Assembly: GCA_024516155.1 (NCBI GenBank) | Contig: JAJJXM010000005.1 | Coordinates: 744,001-808,000 of the forward strand | Direction: 5' to 3' | Origin: Pyronema omphalodes | Taxonomy: Eukaryota; Ascomycota; Pezizomycetes; Pezizales; Pyronemataceae | DNA length: 64,000 nt | Shown here: positions 44,757-57,017 of the stretch, one piece after another | Layout: every line of letters starts with the position of its first letter | Numbering within the stretch: the first letter of the stretch is position 1 | Notes under the pieces: generated by a model | What the model saw: only the letters and a program-made list of their open reading frames with translations | Told to the model about the DNA's origin: nothing | Database searches by the model: none | Position numbers and translations under genes: made by a program

Positions 44757-46135
44757 GTCGGTTCTGATGCATCATGCGTCAGGATACGACTGCAGCGGCA
44801 GCTTAATCTCCTTTCGTCCCTTCTAAAACCGACTCCGGTATAATATTTTTCTTGCTTCCCCTCAGAGATTCCGCCTCGCCAGAGTTGGTTCAGATGCATC
44901 ATGCGTCTGTATCCGACTATATCAGCAACCGAATCTCCTTGCTCTCCGTTTCAAGCCGACTTCGGCATATTTCCCTGCGGGATCTTCTGATATATCCAAC
45001 GATTGGAATATACAGAGCCTTCACCACTCTTCTTGTCCTGTGATATTCTCTCGTTTCAACGCTCATGAATGTTCGAGAATATATTTGAGCAGAATAAGAA
45101 GGATGGTATCCGAAATGGGTTCTCATTTCTGCCCTTGTCCCATTGAGTTCTCGCAACGATGAATGCTGGAGGACAAAAAGAACAGCTAGGACAGATGCAA
45201 CTCGCCAACCCCCTGTCTTTTTGGTTTTCTTCTTGCGCTTTCGAACACCTTCAACACTTCTGTTGAATGCTTTCAGCCCGTGGAAGGAGCTGTCTGTCCG
45301 GGTGTCCCTTCCTCTCTTTTCAAGCCGACTTCGGCAAAGTTCAAACTAATGCCGTTGCATTCCCTGGGGGATTGTGGCTTGCCCGGGTTGGTTAAGATGC
45401 ATCATGCGTCTGTATCCGACTACAGTAGCAACCGAATCCCCTTCCTCTCCTTTTCAAGCCGACTTCGGCATATTTCTCTGTAGGATCTTCTGGTATATCC
45501 AACGATTGGAATATACAGGCCTTGCCACTTTTCTCCTCCTGTGAGATCCCCTTGTTTCAACGCTCATGAATGTTCGAGAATACATTGGAGCAGGTTGACA
45601 AGAATCCATCAACCATGGCTTCTCATCCCTGTTCTTGGCCTCCTTGGATTTCACAACGATGAATGCCAAATGACGAAATGATCAGCAATGGCAGATACAG
45701 CTCTCCAACTGCATGTTTCTCTGCTTGCGCTTTCGAACACCTTCAACACTTTGGTTGAAGAATTTTGGCACCGAAAGAGGAACTGTCTGCGCGGGTGTAC
45801 AAGCTCAGCGTTTGGTTTCTGTCTCGCCTCTGCGACCCTGTAATGATAGGTCCTTGGGAATGATACAAATCCCACTCGTCGCTTTGTTGAATCCAACTTT
45901 GGATCAAGCGAAAATGAGATTTCTTTTGGGCGCCTTTATCGAATCTAATTTCGCCGTCTTTCTTCGTCTCTCGAAGATATTGGGGATCCAGAGAACGTCA
46001 CCCTCGCTTGGTGTTCCCTATTCCTACACAAGCAATAATCCAAACTTGGATATTATCAACCGAGCATAATGAAAACGAAACTTGGTTCAACTCATTGATC
46101 CATTTTTTAATCCAACTTTGGATAAAAAAAAAATC
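44757..46135 (+). repeat. Dyad-rich sub-repeat array of unit B
   Basis: Sub-repeat starts at 44884 and 45387 (period 503), partial copy at 44757, trailing copy after 45715. The same inverted-repeat series as in A, with substitutions in some arms; the left arm of the long ATATTCTC hairpin is lost in the second sub-repeat of both A and B. Confidence 0.7.
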
Positions 46136-47497
46136 AGCAACGAGGAATTGGAAGAAGAAATCAGGTTGGAGTTGGACGAGAAGTCCTTGCTCCGCTGCAA
46201 TAACGACCACGCCATTGCAAACTCTCGTCTCGAGGAAGATACCGAAACTGAAAAACTCGAGAATGAAGCAGACTTTGGATTCTTTTTGTCTGTTTTTTCT
46301 TGTCACCGGTATGCAGCCTGATTTAAGTGTCGGCTGTTGGGGCGACGAAGATCGCAATGTAGAAGATGACGACTACATTGAGAATGACAGGACAGCCATG
46401 AAGAAATATACGGAGCCAATCAATTTCCTAGGCTTCCTTGTCCCTTCCGCTTCGGTTCCATTCAGTCCGCTTTGTTCATCTTTCGTTCGTCGTGTCTGAC
46501 CGATATATGGAACAAGGCCCCTCCAGATGTAATGGTCAGACCACAGGAGGGGAAATAAAGTCTACAGAATGAGCGAGTTAGGGAGTGGGGAAGGAAGATA
46601 GTAAGGCTTGAATGCACAGGTGAATCTGAACGGATAAGATCATGTATGAGAAGACCATTGATGTATGCAGTAATGAACACTGATCAATCTTTATACTTAA
46701 CTCTGATAGCATTGGCCTACAAAGCCATTCTCCCCGTGATTTATTACCCGCGTACTCTCTATATATGTACCCAGATTCCGTAACGCTTCATCAAAACTTA
46801 TTGTTTACCGGAAACATGGGCTTCTACAGTAGCGCGAAACGGTGATACAAGTAAAAAAGTGAGCCTTTCATCATAAAGGAATTCTGAGCGTCCAAATTCC
46901 GGCATCTCGATTACTCAGTGCAAAGCAGCTGATTATTAGCCGTACTTAAGCTTTTTGTTAGTAGCCGTTTTAGTGGCGCTTACATAAAATTACAATTAAA
47001 GGTAGGTGCGGTTGCGACTTCATAATAAATCACTCTATCATCACCGCCTGACTATGATTCAACAATCTGGGCACTAGAGAAAACCGAATAGGTTTTACAA
47101 GTTTTACAATATCATCGATCATTTTCATTAACGGTAAAACGAAAAAAAAGAACAAAACATTCCTCAATTCCATGAATACTCAATCATCCTTGTGTTACTC
47201 GTTTCTGGAAGTAATTTTATAGCAATCGTTAACTATCATTCATGCCGAACACGGAGAAAATGAGGGGAGAAGCAACACCGGGAAGCCCGGAATACTCGGG
47301 TCACTCTCACGGTACCGAGAATCGCGATCTATCCCAGTCGGGGCCGAATCCATGTAGCTCCGAGGCTGAAAGGCTCAAAAACATTTTCACTAATATCCAT
47401 TTTACGACCGATAACCCTCGTCTCAAAATTTTCTTCATACCATATCCTCCACAACATTCTCAATCATCCATCACATCACCACTTACCCCCTTACCCC

Positions 47498-48098
47498 TCA
47501 TCTCTGCTTCGCCATATCCTCCATAACCCTATCTACTCTCTCCTTATCCTTCCCCAACTTCTTCCCCTCCTCACAATAAGGCAACCCAGCCAGAAACTCC
47601 CTCGCCTCAACCAGCAATCCCGGCTCACACATCATCCACGCCGCTATCAGCATATACCCCGTCGCGGTGACTGCCATTACGATTGTTCCATCGAGTTCTG
47701 GACGAAGTAAACAGGTTACAACAGAGCCGGTGATGTAGATGAGAATTCCTATGACTATGCATGACGGCAGTTAGCGTCTGTGGAAAATAATATAAAGAAG
47801 AACGCCAACGCCCCCCCCCCCCCCCCCTCCCGGTGGATTACTTACAAGCAGCAGTTCTCACACCCTTAACATTATGTTTCCCACCCCAGAGGTATATAAT
47901 CGAAAGCATATACATCATCAAGCAAATAGTAATTTCCTGGGCACGAGCCCTAGTGGGGCTGGGTGTATGAAGACCGGTTACTGATGCGAGATACTGGAAG
48001 GGGGTGGTTGAGAAGGGACAGATTGGGCTTAGGAGCGAGATTGTGGCTGAGAGAGATTGTAGGATGGTTAGGGTATATAGGTGGGTTCGAATAGACAT
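47498..48098 (-). CDS. Gene T: hypothetical four-helix membrane protein
   Basis: Exons 47846-48098 and 47498-47754 with a 91-nt intron (donor GTAAGT; contains a C run); 169 aa. Hydrophobic segments lie at about 7-30 (YTLTILQSLSATISLL), 56-73 (ITICLMMYMLSIIYLW), 86-102 (IGILIYITGSVVTCLL) and 108-128 (TIVMAVTATGYMLIAAWMMC). The C-terminal ~40 residues are charged and probably helical and cytosolic (EGKKLGKDKERVDRVMEDMA). The join is in phase and no stop interrupts, so this copy looks intact. It lies divergently upstream of gene X copy C, and a fragment of it lies in the same place in unit B. I do not recognise the family. Confidence 0.65.
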
Positions 48099-49267
48099 GA
48101 TGAGTGGTGGTGGTGGTTGTTAGTGAGATGTTGACTGACGAGAGGTATTCGATATATGGCTGTGAGGAGGAAGGATTTACTTGGATACTTGGAGATGGAG
48201 GACTGTGGGAAATTCTAGACGGGTGTTATATGGGTTTGATCTCAGCTATGATAAATAGGCTGTAGGAAGTACAACTCAAAACTACTGACCATGATTGGGC
48301 GTTCTCCCGGTTATGCGGGATTCTGTAAAGACTCATCACGACTTCCTGTCAAACGCAATTAGAAATCACTTTCATTCACTCGCAGGATGAAATACGAAGC
48401 CTTGCGATTTCTTGGTAGAAAAAAAGCAACGAAGATGCTGAATCGAAGATCTTCTCTATGCTGTATCACCGTATCACCGTTATAGATCTTTTGTAGCCAA
48501 TCAGGTAGGGGTGAGAGGGGGGGTCAGCTGACACACAGTGTCTAGACCATTGAATACTTCGTCGGTATCGGCGCAATTAGATAAGAGTACTGTTTCCGTA
48601 GAAATGGATTTGTTTCGGAGTTTTTCTCGTTTAGACCAATTGTAAAGAAAGCCAGCCCTGTTCACCACGACCCGGGGGATTGGGAGGGCATTGGCGGTGA
48701 GTACGTAGACGTGGCCATAAGGCCATCTGAGTACTGTAGATGAAAGAAAATAGTGTTCGGCTTTCATGCTAATGTCGGCGTACTGTGGCATACTCAGCGG
48801 GGTTAAATTCCTCTGCTATTACTATGTACCTTCTCCCTTAATTCATTGATGCACTCTACCACCCCTGCCCACAAGTGCTTTACAGTAAACTAATGGTAAA
48901 CCCTGGACCTACGTGGAATCCATAAACGCCAAGCCTCGAGTCGCCAAACATGAACACCTCCAGCAACACATTGTCCAGTGGAATCACAGTGGGGTGCCAA
49001 GCTTGAGTCGTTAACTATGAATGGCTGTAAAATGTGGGACGCTAATCCAAAGCGCATTCTCCATGCAAGACTAATAAGCTTAACTCGTGAGGTGGATGGT
49101 CGTCGAAAGCATTCGCTCCTCCTCCATTCGCTCTTTACTTTCCCACATCTATGATCTTTCTCTGAAGTTGGAACAACTTTTCGTCAACATGTCACCATCT
49201 TCAGTTAATCGATATTTCAACCAACTCCTGGGCGACGAACGGATATACCATGGAATTATCTCAACGG

Positions 49268-49862
49268 AATCAGTCGTTCCCCACTACGCGGCTACGGCCT
49301 AACTATCTCATACCAAATACGCGCAAATACTTCATAAAATACACCACCCCCAACCCGCTCGGTATCCCCATCTCAACTCGGCCTATTTCATGACATCCAA
49401 TCTGTGGGACCTTGTCTCAACGCCTTGGTCTTCTAGCTTTGGTTGCCCTTGAAGATTATTCTGTATCTTCGTGGGTTAATGGTAAGTTTTACCCTCTCGA
49501 CCCTGGATTGCTGTTGGGAGAAACTTGACTGACACTGATGAAGGGTGGGTGGTGGTATTACGGAACTCTTCGGTGTATGAAGCTCGAAGAGATTGTTTGA
49601 GACGACCGTATGGTCTGGGAATGAGGATTGAGGAGGATTATGCGGAAAGGGAGGAGGTGGGAATATTCAAGGGTGGAGTGGAGGAGGACTGTGAACTTGG
49701 TCTGGAAATGACCTTTGCAGAAGAACAAGGTTGGTGATACTGAAACAGAGTCAACAACTGTAAGTTATTAATCCCTCAGCGGGCCATTGTAGCTTTTGAA
49801 ATAAGGTTCACTGACTCTTTGACTAGTTTTCGACCAAGACAGCAACACCGCATCATGTTTAA
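49268..49862 (+). pseudogene. Gene X, copy C: clearly broken
   Basis: The exon 1 donor (GTAAGT at 49482) and exon 3 (49827-49862, FSTKTATPHHV and stop) are kept. Exon 1 has an in-frame stop before the membrane segment, and the exon 2 acceptor AG is changed (GGTGG before TATTACGG). Exon 2 keeps an acidic open stretch (DYAEREEVG ... EEDCELGLEM) in a shifted frame. Called a pseudogene. Confidence 0.6.
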
Positions 49863-50129
49863 AAGCCACCGGGCTATGTAATTGATTCCTACGATGGAAC
49901 TTGCTTCCACCTTGACTCCCTTGAAGGTCGCCTGCTGGTCTCTTTTGTTACAGCCATTACTCTACCAGGAATTCATAACATTGCCTGGTCGAGATATGTA
50001 TCGACTTTGGAGAACACCAAACCGGAAATAGTGAGGGCAGCCACGAGGTCGTCTCATGTATCCTGCGCTTCGAAGTTTTCATTCGTTCGATAACGGAACT
50101 ACTTCCCTTGACCCCCACCCCCTAACTGG

Positions 50130-50790
50130 GTTGGTTCAGATGCATCATGCGTCTGGAAGCGACTGCAGCGGCTGCCTTATCGGGCCTCCTTCCTCTTTTT
50201 CTGAAGCCGACTTCGGCATATCTCCCCACTGGACCTTCTGATATATACAACAATTGGAATATACAGGCCCATCGTCACCTTTCTTCTCCTGTGATATTCT
50301 TTCGTTTCAGCGCTCATGAGTGCTAGAGAATATGTTGGAGCAGAATAAGGAGGATGATATCTGAAATGGTTTCTCATCTCCGCTCTTGCCCTGTTGGGTT
50401 CTTGCAACGATGAATGATGGAGGATGAAAAGAACAGCGATGACAGATGTAACTCATTAATTCTTTTGTCTTTTCGTTTCTTTTCTTGCGCTTTCGAACAC
50501 CTTCAACATCTTTGTTGAAGAATTTTGGACTGAGAAAAGAACTGTCTGCGCGGGTGTACAAGTTCAGCTATTTGTATCTGCCTCAGCCTTAGGAACCCTG
50601 AAATGATAGGTTTTTGGGAATGATACAATTTCCACTCTTCACTTTTTTGAATCCAACTTTGGATCAAGCGAAAAATAGATTCCTTTGGGCGCATTCACCG
50701 GATCCAATTTCGCCGTCTTTCTTCGTCTCTCACATCAAACTTGATTGAACTTCAGTACCTCTCTTTTGATCCAACTTTGGATGAATGAAA
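50130..50790 (+). repeat. Dyad-rich tail of unit C (one sub-repeat)
   Basis: One sub-repeat instead of two, with GCAGC-G-GCTGC (50164-50174), GCCGA-CT-TCGGC, ATATTCT...AGAATAT around a GCGCTCATGAGTGC core, and ATCCAA-CT-TTGGAT twice. Confidence 0.65.
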
Positions 50791-52151
50791 CAATAGGAAA
50801 AATTCGAAGACGAAGAAGAGACTAGATTGGAGTTAGCCGAGAAGTCCTTGCTCGGCTGTGATAACGGCCACTCCATTGCAGCCTCCCGTCTCGAAAATGG
50901 TACCAAAACCGAAACCCCCGAGAAAGACGTAGAATTTAAGTTCTGTTTTTCTGCTTATTTCTCGTCACCGGTATGCAACCTGATTTATTTTTCGGTTTTT
51001 GGGGCAATGAAGATGAAAATGGAGAATATGTTGGCTACATTGAGGATGATAGGACAGCGATGAAGAAATATACAAAGCCGATTAATTCCTCAGCTCTTTG
51101 TGTGTCTCTTGGGCTTCGGTTTTCTTTGGTTATCTTTTGGCTGTTCTGTTAGAGATAGATCTTGCGAAAAAGGCGCCAGAATATGTTTGAAGAGGCGATA
51201 ACTTAGGAGAATATACGAACTTTAGGGATGGAAGGTATAGGCGGGCGAGGAAGGCAAATAGTAAAAGCTGAATGGAAAAGCAAATCAAAACGGAAAAGAA
51301 CATGGATGGAAAGATCACTGTGGGAGATATTGTATATAGTAATGAACACTGATTGATCTTTATACTTACTGATGATAGCATTAGCCGGAGTATCTAGTTT
51401 ACCAAACGATTGCATTCCTTGATTCATTGACTGCGTGCTCAATAAACGTATATAGACAATGTTAAATCGAAACTTATTGTTACTGAGCAGAAATATAGGT
51501 TTCTACAGTAACACTAGACGGGGGTACAGCTGCTAATGCGTGCCTTTCGTTTTCCATGCATTGTAACACCGCCTATCGTCAGCGACGCTTGAGCTGTTCA
51601 CTACAAGCCTTCACAGTTGGGTGCAGCGTGTAAAATTAAAGAGTAAGCGCGGTTGTGACTTCATCATGAATCACTGCATCATCACCGCCTGAAAATGGTT
51701 TGACACCCAAGGCACTGATCAAAAACGAAATACTTTTAGAAGTTTTACACGGTAAGCAGTGGGTCAACTAGGCAATCCTCTTTATTCCCCGAATAACAAA
51801 TCACCACGGCGATACTCGTCATATTTCTGGCAATCGTGAACTATCTTTCATGATTCACACGAGCAAAACGAGGGGAGAATGGGCACCAAAAAATCCAGAA
51901 TACTCGGGTCACCCTCGTTGTACCGGGATTCAAAGTCCGTCCCAAGAGGAGCCGAGCCCTGCGTGGCTCAGATGCCCTGAAAAAGTGAGCCCTCTCAAGC
52001 TCCATCTCCATGTCCACCAACATCCATGTCACGACCACCCGCCCTCGTCCCAAATTTTCCTCCACTTCTCTTCGCACTTCTATACTCCAAGACACCCGTC
52101 ATATTCTGCGAAAAATTCTCTAACATATAGACCCATTCTACAGCACTCCGA

Positions 52152-52808
52152 ATGTACACTCAGCCGACAAAAATGCCGAACAAATCCACCACTCCTGCCT
52201 CCTCAACCAGGAGTTTCCACACAGCACCGGAAACTGCGGCGGATAAAACCCTCGCTTCGCTTCACCATACTGCGTCTACCCTCTTTGTTGCACGTACTGC
52301 GGCAATCTTTAATACTACCAATGAACTGTTGGGTGATATCAAGGCTTTACTACAAACTCTCGTTGAAGAGAAGGAAAAGGATCGTCAGATGTTGAAGGAG
52401 ATGATTGAGGAGCATGCAAAGATGGGGGAGGAGGTTAGGAGTATTATGGAGGCACAAAAAGCCAAGGGGGTTGGGAATATGATCCCTGGTGAGTTAATCT
52501 GGAGCTTCTTCACATGCTGTTATTGTTAGCGGAAAGGAACTAAATACTGACAGGCGATAGCATCCAAGCAAGCATACCGAGAAAGTGATGCAGCTAAGAG
52601 AGACTGCTTGGATTCTTCGCAACCAGATTTCGGAATGACAGCTATTGACACCCCGGATGACACTCAGAGTACGGAGGGGACTATGGAGTTTCAGAAGATT
52701 GATGATAGAAGACGGATTTTGGATATGAGTGATGGAGAGATTGAGAATCTCTGGGCGGACATGGATGATGTTGGGATGGATGGTGAGCTTTCGCAGACGC
52801 AATCATAA
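52152..52808 (+). CDS. Hypothetical coiled-coil protein
   Basis: Exons 52152-52488 and 52561-52808 with a 72-nt intron (GTGAGT...GATAG, branch CTGAC); 194 aa, or 187 from the second Met. The N-terminus is Ser/Thr-rich. Residues ~35-105 are a long amphipathic helix with heptads (LLGDIKALLQTLVEEKEKDR, EMIEEHAKMGEEVRSIMEA), very probably a coiled coil. The C-terminal 80 residues are acidic (DTPDDTQSTEG, MSDGEIENLWADMDDVGMDG). No catalytic motif. It lies at the right border of tandem unit C but I find no copies of it next to A or B. Function unknown. Confidence 0.6.
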
Positions 52809-53616
52809 GTTTGAAGAGGGAGAGCCAGAATTCGTTCTACTGAAAGTATTTGGGGGAGCAGTTTAGGAAAAATAGTTTGAGAATTTGTATCTACCAAGGA
52901 GTCTAGGAATACTGAGACATATTCTGTTCAATTGATGCTCTAGCTGCCTTGACTGTGGCCGTAAACTCCAATATACCCCCACCTCTCTGGTTTGAAGCAA
53001 CCCAATTGCTAGTGACGCAGTATTCTCACTAAACACAAACGTCTTTAAGACAATTGATCGCGAGGAACCGATGGATGAGATCTCTGTGGTTGAAAGCTTG
53101 TACATTGCTCGGTGATCAACGCCTAGTGATTTTGGCTGACCATGGAGTCGGGCTTTTTTGTAGAACAACGTCGATCATCCGGGCCCAAACATAAAAATAG
53201 TGCACGAAAAGAACCTGGGCTGTTTTCGGTGAATGTCATGGAGTTCTCCGATGTTTTCCACCTTAACGGCGCCTTGCTGTCGTCGTCAGATGGTAAGGGT
53301 TGCGACGTTTACACATCAACCCGGTGCAGATCAGTGATCGTCCACTAGGAATGTCGTCACCTTGGCACTGTTAATCAATCTGGCACTTCGTCTACGTCAG
53401 ATTTTCCGAAGAACCAAGTTCCATCAAACGATTTTCTAGAAGAAAACAAGCATTTCTTGCAGTGACCGGCGCAGAAACCGGCCTGTAGGATAAGGCGCGA
53501 TATGGGGGTTAAATAGACGCTACGGCCACACTTGGCGCACCTTCAGAATCCGCTTTCCGACGACTTGAATTATCACGATACACAATTTAACACGGATTAA
53601 ATACACCGAAAAAGAA
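52809..53616. other. Intergenic DNA upstream of the phosphatidylserine decarboxylase gene
   Basis: No supported gene; the plus-strand frame at 53142-53348 lacks motifs and a conserved look. Includes the promoter of the decarboxylase gene. Confidence 0.5.
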
Positions 53617-54842
53617 ATGTTTCAAGCAATAGTGGCGTATATTCACTCTTGGCTTGATTATGGCCTTTCATGCTGCAAGATGGCGAAGAATCGGGAGATT
53701 GGGTGGATGACAATGGACCGGAAGGCGAGTTACCCCGTGATCCTAACTAAGTAAAGTAATGTTTTAATTAACATTTTGTATAGACAGGCGAATACAAGCG
53801 TGAGCAACAGCCTATTTACAAGAAGCTCAAGCTATTGCTTCTCTTCAACCCATTACTCGAGTGGATTGACACAACCCGATGGTTCCGTCACAAACTCCAC
53901 GAGAAGGCAGATATGGCCGGTGAGTATCTCAACTAGAATATAATTAACTGTAAACTAAAACTTCGGTAGGACACGATATGTCTGAGCCCTCTTCTTCCGC
54001 CAAGATCCGTTCATTCGTAGATTTCTACCACATTAACATGGAAGAATTCGAACCTTCTGATATCAGCCAATACCGCACCTTCCAGGACTTTTTTGTTCGT
54101 AAACACAAACCCGGAACCCGTCCTATTCATGCTGAGGGAGACAACGTAACTCTTCTTTCCTCTGTCGTGTAAAATACCTTCTAACACATTGCCTAGTCTA
54201 AAGCTGTTGTCGTCGCAGACAGTCGTCTCGTTGTTTACGACACTGTCCCGAAAGCCCGACGTATTTGGATCAAGGGTCACCATTTCAACATTGAGAGCTT
54301 AGTCGCCGACGAGAAGTCTGGACATATTTGGGATTCTGGTTCAATTGCTTCCTTCCGTTTATCACCTCAAGATTATCATCGCTACCACTGTCCTGTTGCA
54401 GGAACTGTAAAATGGTGGAAACAAATTGCAGGAGAATATTACGGAGTCGACCCAATTGCGATTAGATCTGATATTGATATCTTGACTAACAATGCTCGTT
54501 GTGCCGTTTGCATTGAGAGTGAGGAGTTTGGACAGGTTTTGTTTGTTGCGATTGGCGCCAGTGAGGTTGGAACTGTTATGTATGTTTCACCTACAAATTC
54601 TGAAGAAAGGAATAATCTAATATGGCTGCGATAGGATCAACGAGAAGTTTAGGACCCCAGGAAGCAAGGTTGAGAAGGGAGAGGAGCTTGGAATGTTTGA
54701 ATTTGGTGGATCGAGCATTGTCGTCTGTTTTGAGCAGGGAAGAATCAAGTTTGATGAGGATTTTATCCGTGCTTCAGACAGACTTGTGGAGATGAGTGTT
54801 GAGATGGGAACAAGTTTGGGAACTGCCCAGGCGGGAGTCTGA
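53617..54842 (+). CDS. Phosphatidylserine decarboxylase proenzyme
   Basis: Exons 53617-53724, 53784-53919, 53970-54145, 54197-54579 and 54635-54842; 336 aa. Family blocks in order: REQQPIYKKLKLLLLFNPLL, YRTFQDFFVRKHKPGTRPI, AVVVADSRLVVY, FRLSPQDYHRYHCPVAG and the self-cleavage site GGSS at 292-295. Cleavage before Ser294 would yield the pyruvoyl group on the small subunit. It makes phosphatidylethanolamine from phosphatidylserine. GGSS and the lack of a clear mitochondrial presequence suggest the non-mitochondrial (Golgi/endosome-type or soluble) group, without a C2 domain. The first intron appears to use a GC donor (AAG|GCGAGT). A later in-frame Met (MAKNREIGW) is an alternative start. It lies about 300 bp upstream of SEC12 on the same strand. 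Confidence 0.9.
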
Positions 54843-55158
54843 GCTCGGGGTGCATGGAATCGAGTTATGACTTTGTGAAGCGTGAAATTTTATTTCGGGT
54901 TTTGCATCGTGTAATATTTGGTTTTCGTTAGGATATTTTCCGCTCAAAAGCCCTGGGAAATATGGTTTTATTCAATGGTTTCGGTGCGTGAATTACATTA
55001 CTTGCCCTAGTAACCAACATCATCCAAATGGTTACCCGGTCACGCTCGGCTCGGAATCGAGCTAAAGCTTATCCCACTATCACGTGTAAACGAGCTCTTG
55101 AAGCCACGAATCCGCGTCCCCCGTTGACCCTTCTCACTCACTAAGCAACACCTCAACC
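54843..55158. promoter_or_regulatory. Decarboxylase 3' UTR and SEC12 promoter
   Basis: 316 bp between two plus-strand genes. A CACGTG-like ATCACGTGTAA at 55080 lies ~80 nt upstream of the SEC12 start; it could be a bHLH site but is a single occurrence. Confidence 0.35.
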
Positions 55159-56764
55159 ATGGCACCATCCACTATCAGCGAAAAAATCACGCTCACTTAC
55201 CCGCTTTACTGCGCCGACTTTATTGATACCGACCGCTTGGTAGTTGCAGGAGGAGGTGGTGAAGGTCGCAGCGGCGTGGGAAACAAGATCGTGGGGTTCT
55301 TCCCCTCCCAGTTCCACACCAATTAACCTCAGCTTATCCCCACAGACATTATTAGACGTTTCCAAAACCACCCCGCCGTCGCAAAACTCGACAAATATTC
55401 AGCAACTCGCCGAACATGTCCTGAGTCGCGAAGAGGACTCCTGCATGTCCCTTGCAGTCGTGCGATCCACCACGAAATCGAAGAAAGCCGCCTCGAAACC
55501 GAAGCTCATAGGAGGTGTCAACAGCTCCGAAAAGCAGCAACTCGAAGGCAAAAATGAGCATTACAGAGTTTTCGAAATCTCAAGCTCAGAAATCGAACCA
55601 GTCTCACGGCTCTCCTTCTTTGACTCCGCAAACCGTACAGACGTCTACCAACGAGTGCTCCGTGCACGTGGAGGACTCGCAGCAATTGCTAGCGGCGCGA
55701 GCGGTAAGACCGGCTTTGAGGTTAAGGCAATCTCTACGGAAAACAACCAATTACGTTGGGGGGCTACCATCGAGTCCGAAGCTGCCGACCTTGATGTCCT
55801 AGATGATGAACACCTCGCCTACTGCACAGACAAGGAGATCTTTACTGTTGCTATTTCCGACGCAAAGCAGACGAAGCTTAAGCTCAACTTTCCCGTTGCC
55901 GGAAAACTCAGATCCATTCGCTACCTTACGTCCGAGCGCATTCTTGCTGTCATCAATGCTCCCGCCCGTACTGGTTCTGAGCTTGTCCTTCTCGATGTCG
56001 TTACCGGGACCGCCGTCACTCGCAGAAGACTCCACACCGGAATTAGTGCTGTGACCAGTCTTGATGTCGTTAAGCTCTCAACCCGCAGTGGTGCTGTCGC
56101 AGTAGCTGGTGCTGACCAGACCATCGAGCTATTGGTTGTTACCAACGACAGAATCAAAACCGCTCAAATCTTCCGCAATGTTCACCCCTTTCAGATTACC
56201 AAGGTTGCATTTTCTCCGGCTCCTTCACCGCCCCCTGCACCCTCTGCCGATGTTGAGGAGATAGAGGAGGAGGCACATGTTGTCCGCTTGGCTTCTACCA
56301 GTATCGGAAACACTTGTGTGGTGCATACTCTACCTCTTATCCCGACAAAGGATGGATACACCCTTCTTGCCGCCAGAACTGCGTCTCAAACTGTACTTAC
56401 AGTGTTGTTGAGTCTTATCACTGTGGTGGTACTCGCCGTTGTTCTTCAAGTTGTGTTCCTCACTAGAGGTGGATTGAACATCAGCGAGCTTGTGCCGCAT
56501 ATGCATATGGATCACTTGCACGAGAGACCATGGGTTAAGAGCTTGGAGGCGAATGTCGACGCTTTGATTGCTGGCTTGAAGAGCGGTGCTGCATCAAATC
56601 CCTTTGGAGAGAATGTTAATGAGGATGAGCTCCGCGAGGAGCTTATGGCAGCTGTGAAGAAGGCAGCTGAGAAGGTTGAGCAGGTCGATGAGGCAGTTGT
56701 TGGGTCTGCTCAAAAGGCTGATGATCAGAATGAGAAGAATAATGAAGAGAAGAGCGAGCTCTAA
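55159..56764 (+). CDS. SEC12: Sec12, Sar1 guanine nucleotide exchange factor
   Basis: Exons 55159-55290 and 55346-56764; 516 aa. A cytosolic WD40-type beta-propeller comes first: PLYCADFIDTDRLVVAGGGG, with the Gly-rich K-loop GRSGVGNKI across the intron, then blades with AYCTDKEIFTVAI, IRYLTSERILAVI and AVAVAGADQTIELL. A single membrane helix follows at about 393-415 (LSLITVVVLAVVLQVVFL) and then a ~100-residue charged lumenal tail. This is the type II topology of Sec12, which loads GTP on Sar1 at ER exit sites to start COPII coat assembly. The start ATG is in the good context CTCAACCATGG. The intron donor is GTGGGG, weak, but the join gives KITLLDVSK as in relatives. Confidence 0.9.
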
Positions 56765-57017
56765 AAAAGTATATAATTTGTAATATAATCTGACAGATCT
56801 GCAAATACAATTCCAGAAAGCGTTGACATTGGAGTACGGCGAAGAATAGAATAAGCAAAAGAGGAGGATTAACAACTGTAGTTAGTTTAGTATTGATATA
56901 GCTAGTATGTATTGTGAAATTTTGCTTTTATAATTTCACTCCGCTTGCTTGAAGAAAACCACAAAAATGCCATAACTCCAACCAAAATATCAAAAACGCA
57001 ATGCCTAATCGTATAGC

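Larger units (their letters stand above)
42590..47450 (+). repeat. Tandem unit B
   Basis: The second copy. Landmarks in the same order as A: GGCTGTAAAATGTGGGACGC (43614), gene X exons, GATGCATCATGCGTC (44764, 44893, 45396), CCTTCAACAC (45248, 45739), GTAATGAACACT (46671). It extends right to a block shared with unit C (ATCACCGCCTGA, AATACTCGGGTCAC at 47290). A C run of about 18 at 44733-44750 replaces a run of 7 in A. Confidence 0.8.
48030..52090 (+). repeat. Tandem unit C
   Basis: The third and most diverged copy, beginning within gene T and ending just before the coiled-coil gene. Landmarks: GGCTGTAAAATGTGGGACGC (49023), GATGCATCATGCGTC (50140, a single sub-repeat), AAGCCGACTTCGGC (50205), CCTTCAACAT (50500), ATCCAACTTTGGAT (50651, 50769), GTAATGAACACT (51338), ATCACCGCCTGA (51679). 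Confidence 0.75.

Noticed and set aside
53142..53348. 68-codon plus-strand frame
   Set aside because: Short, isolated and without motif.
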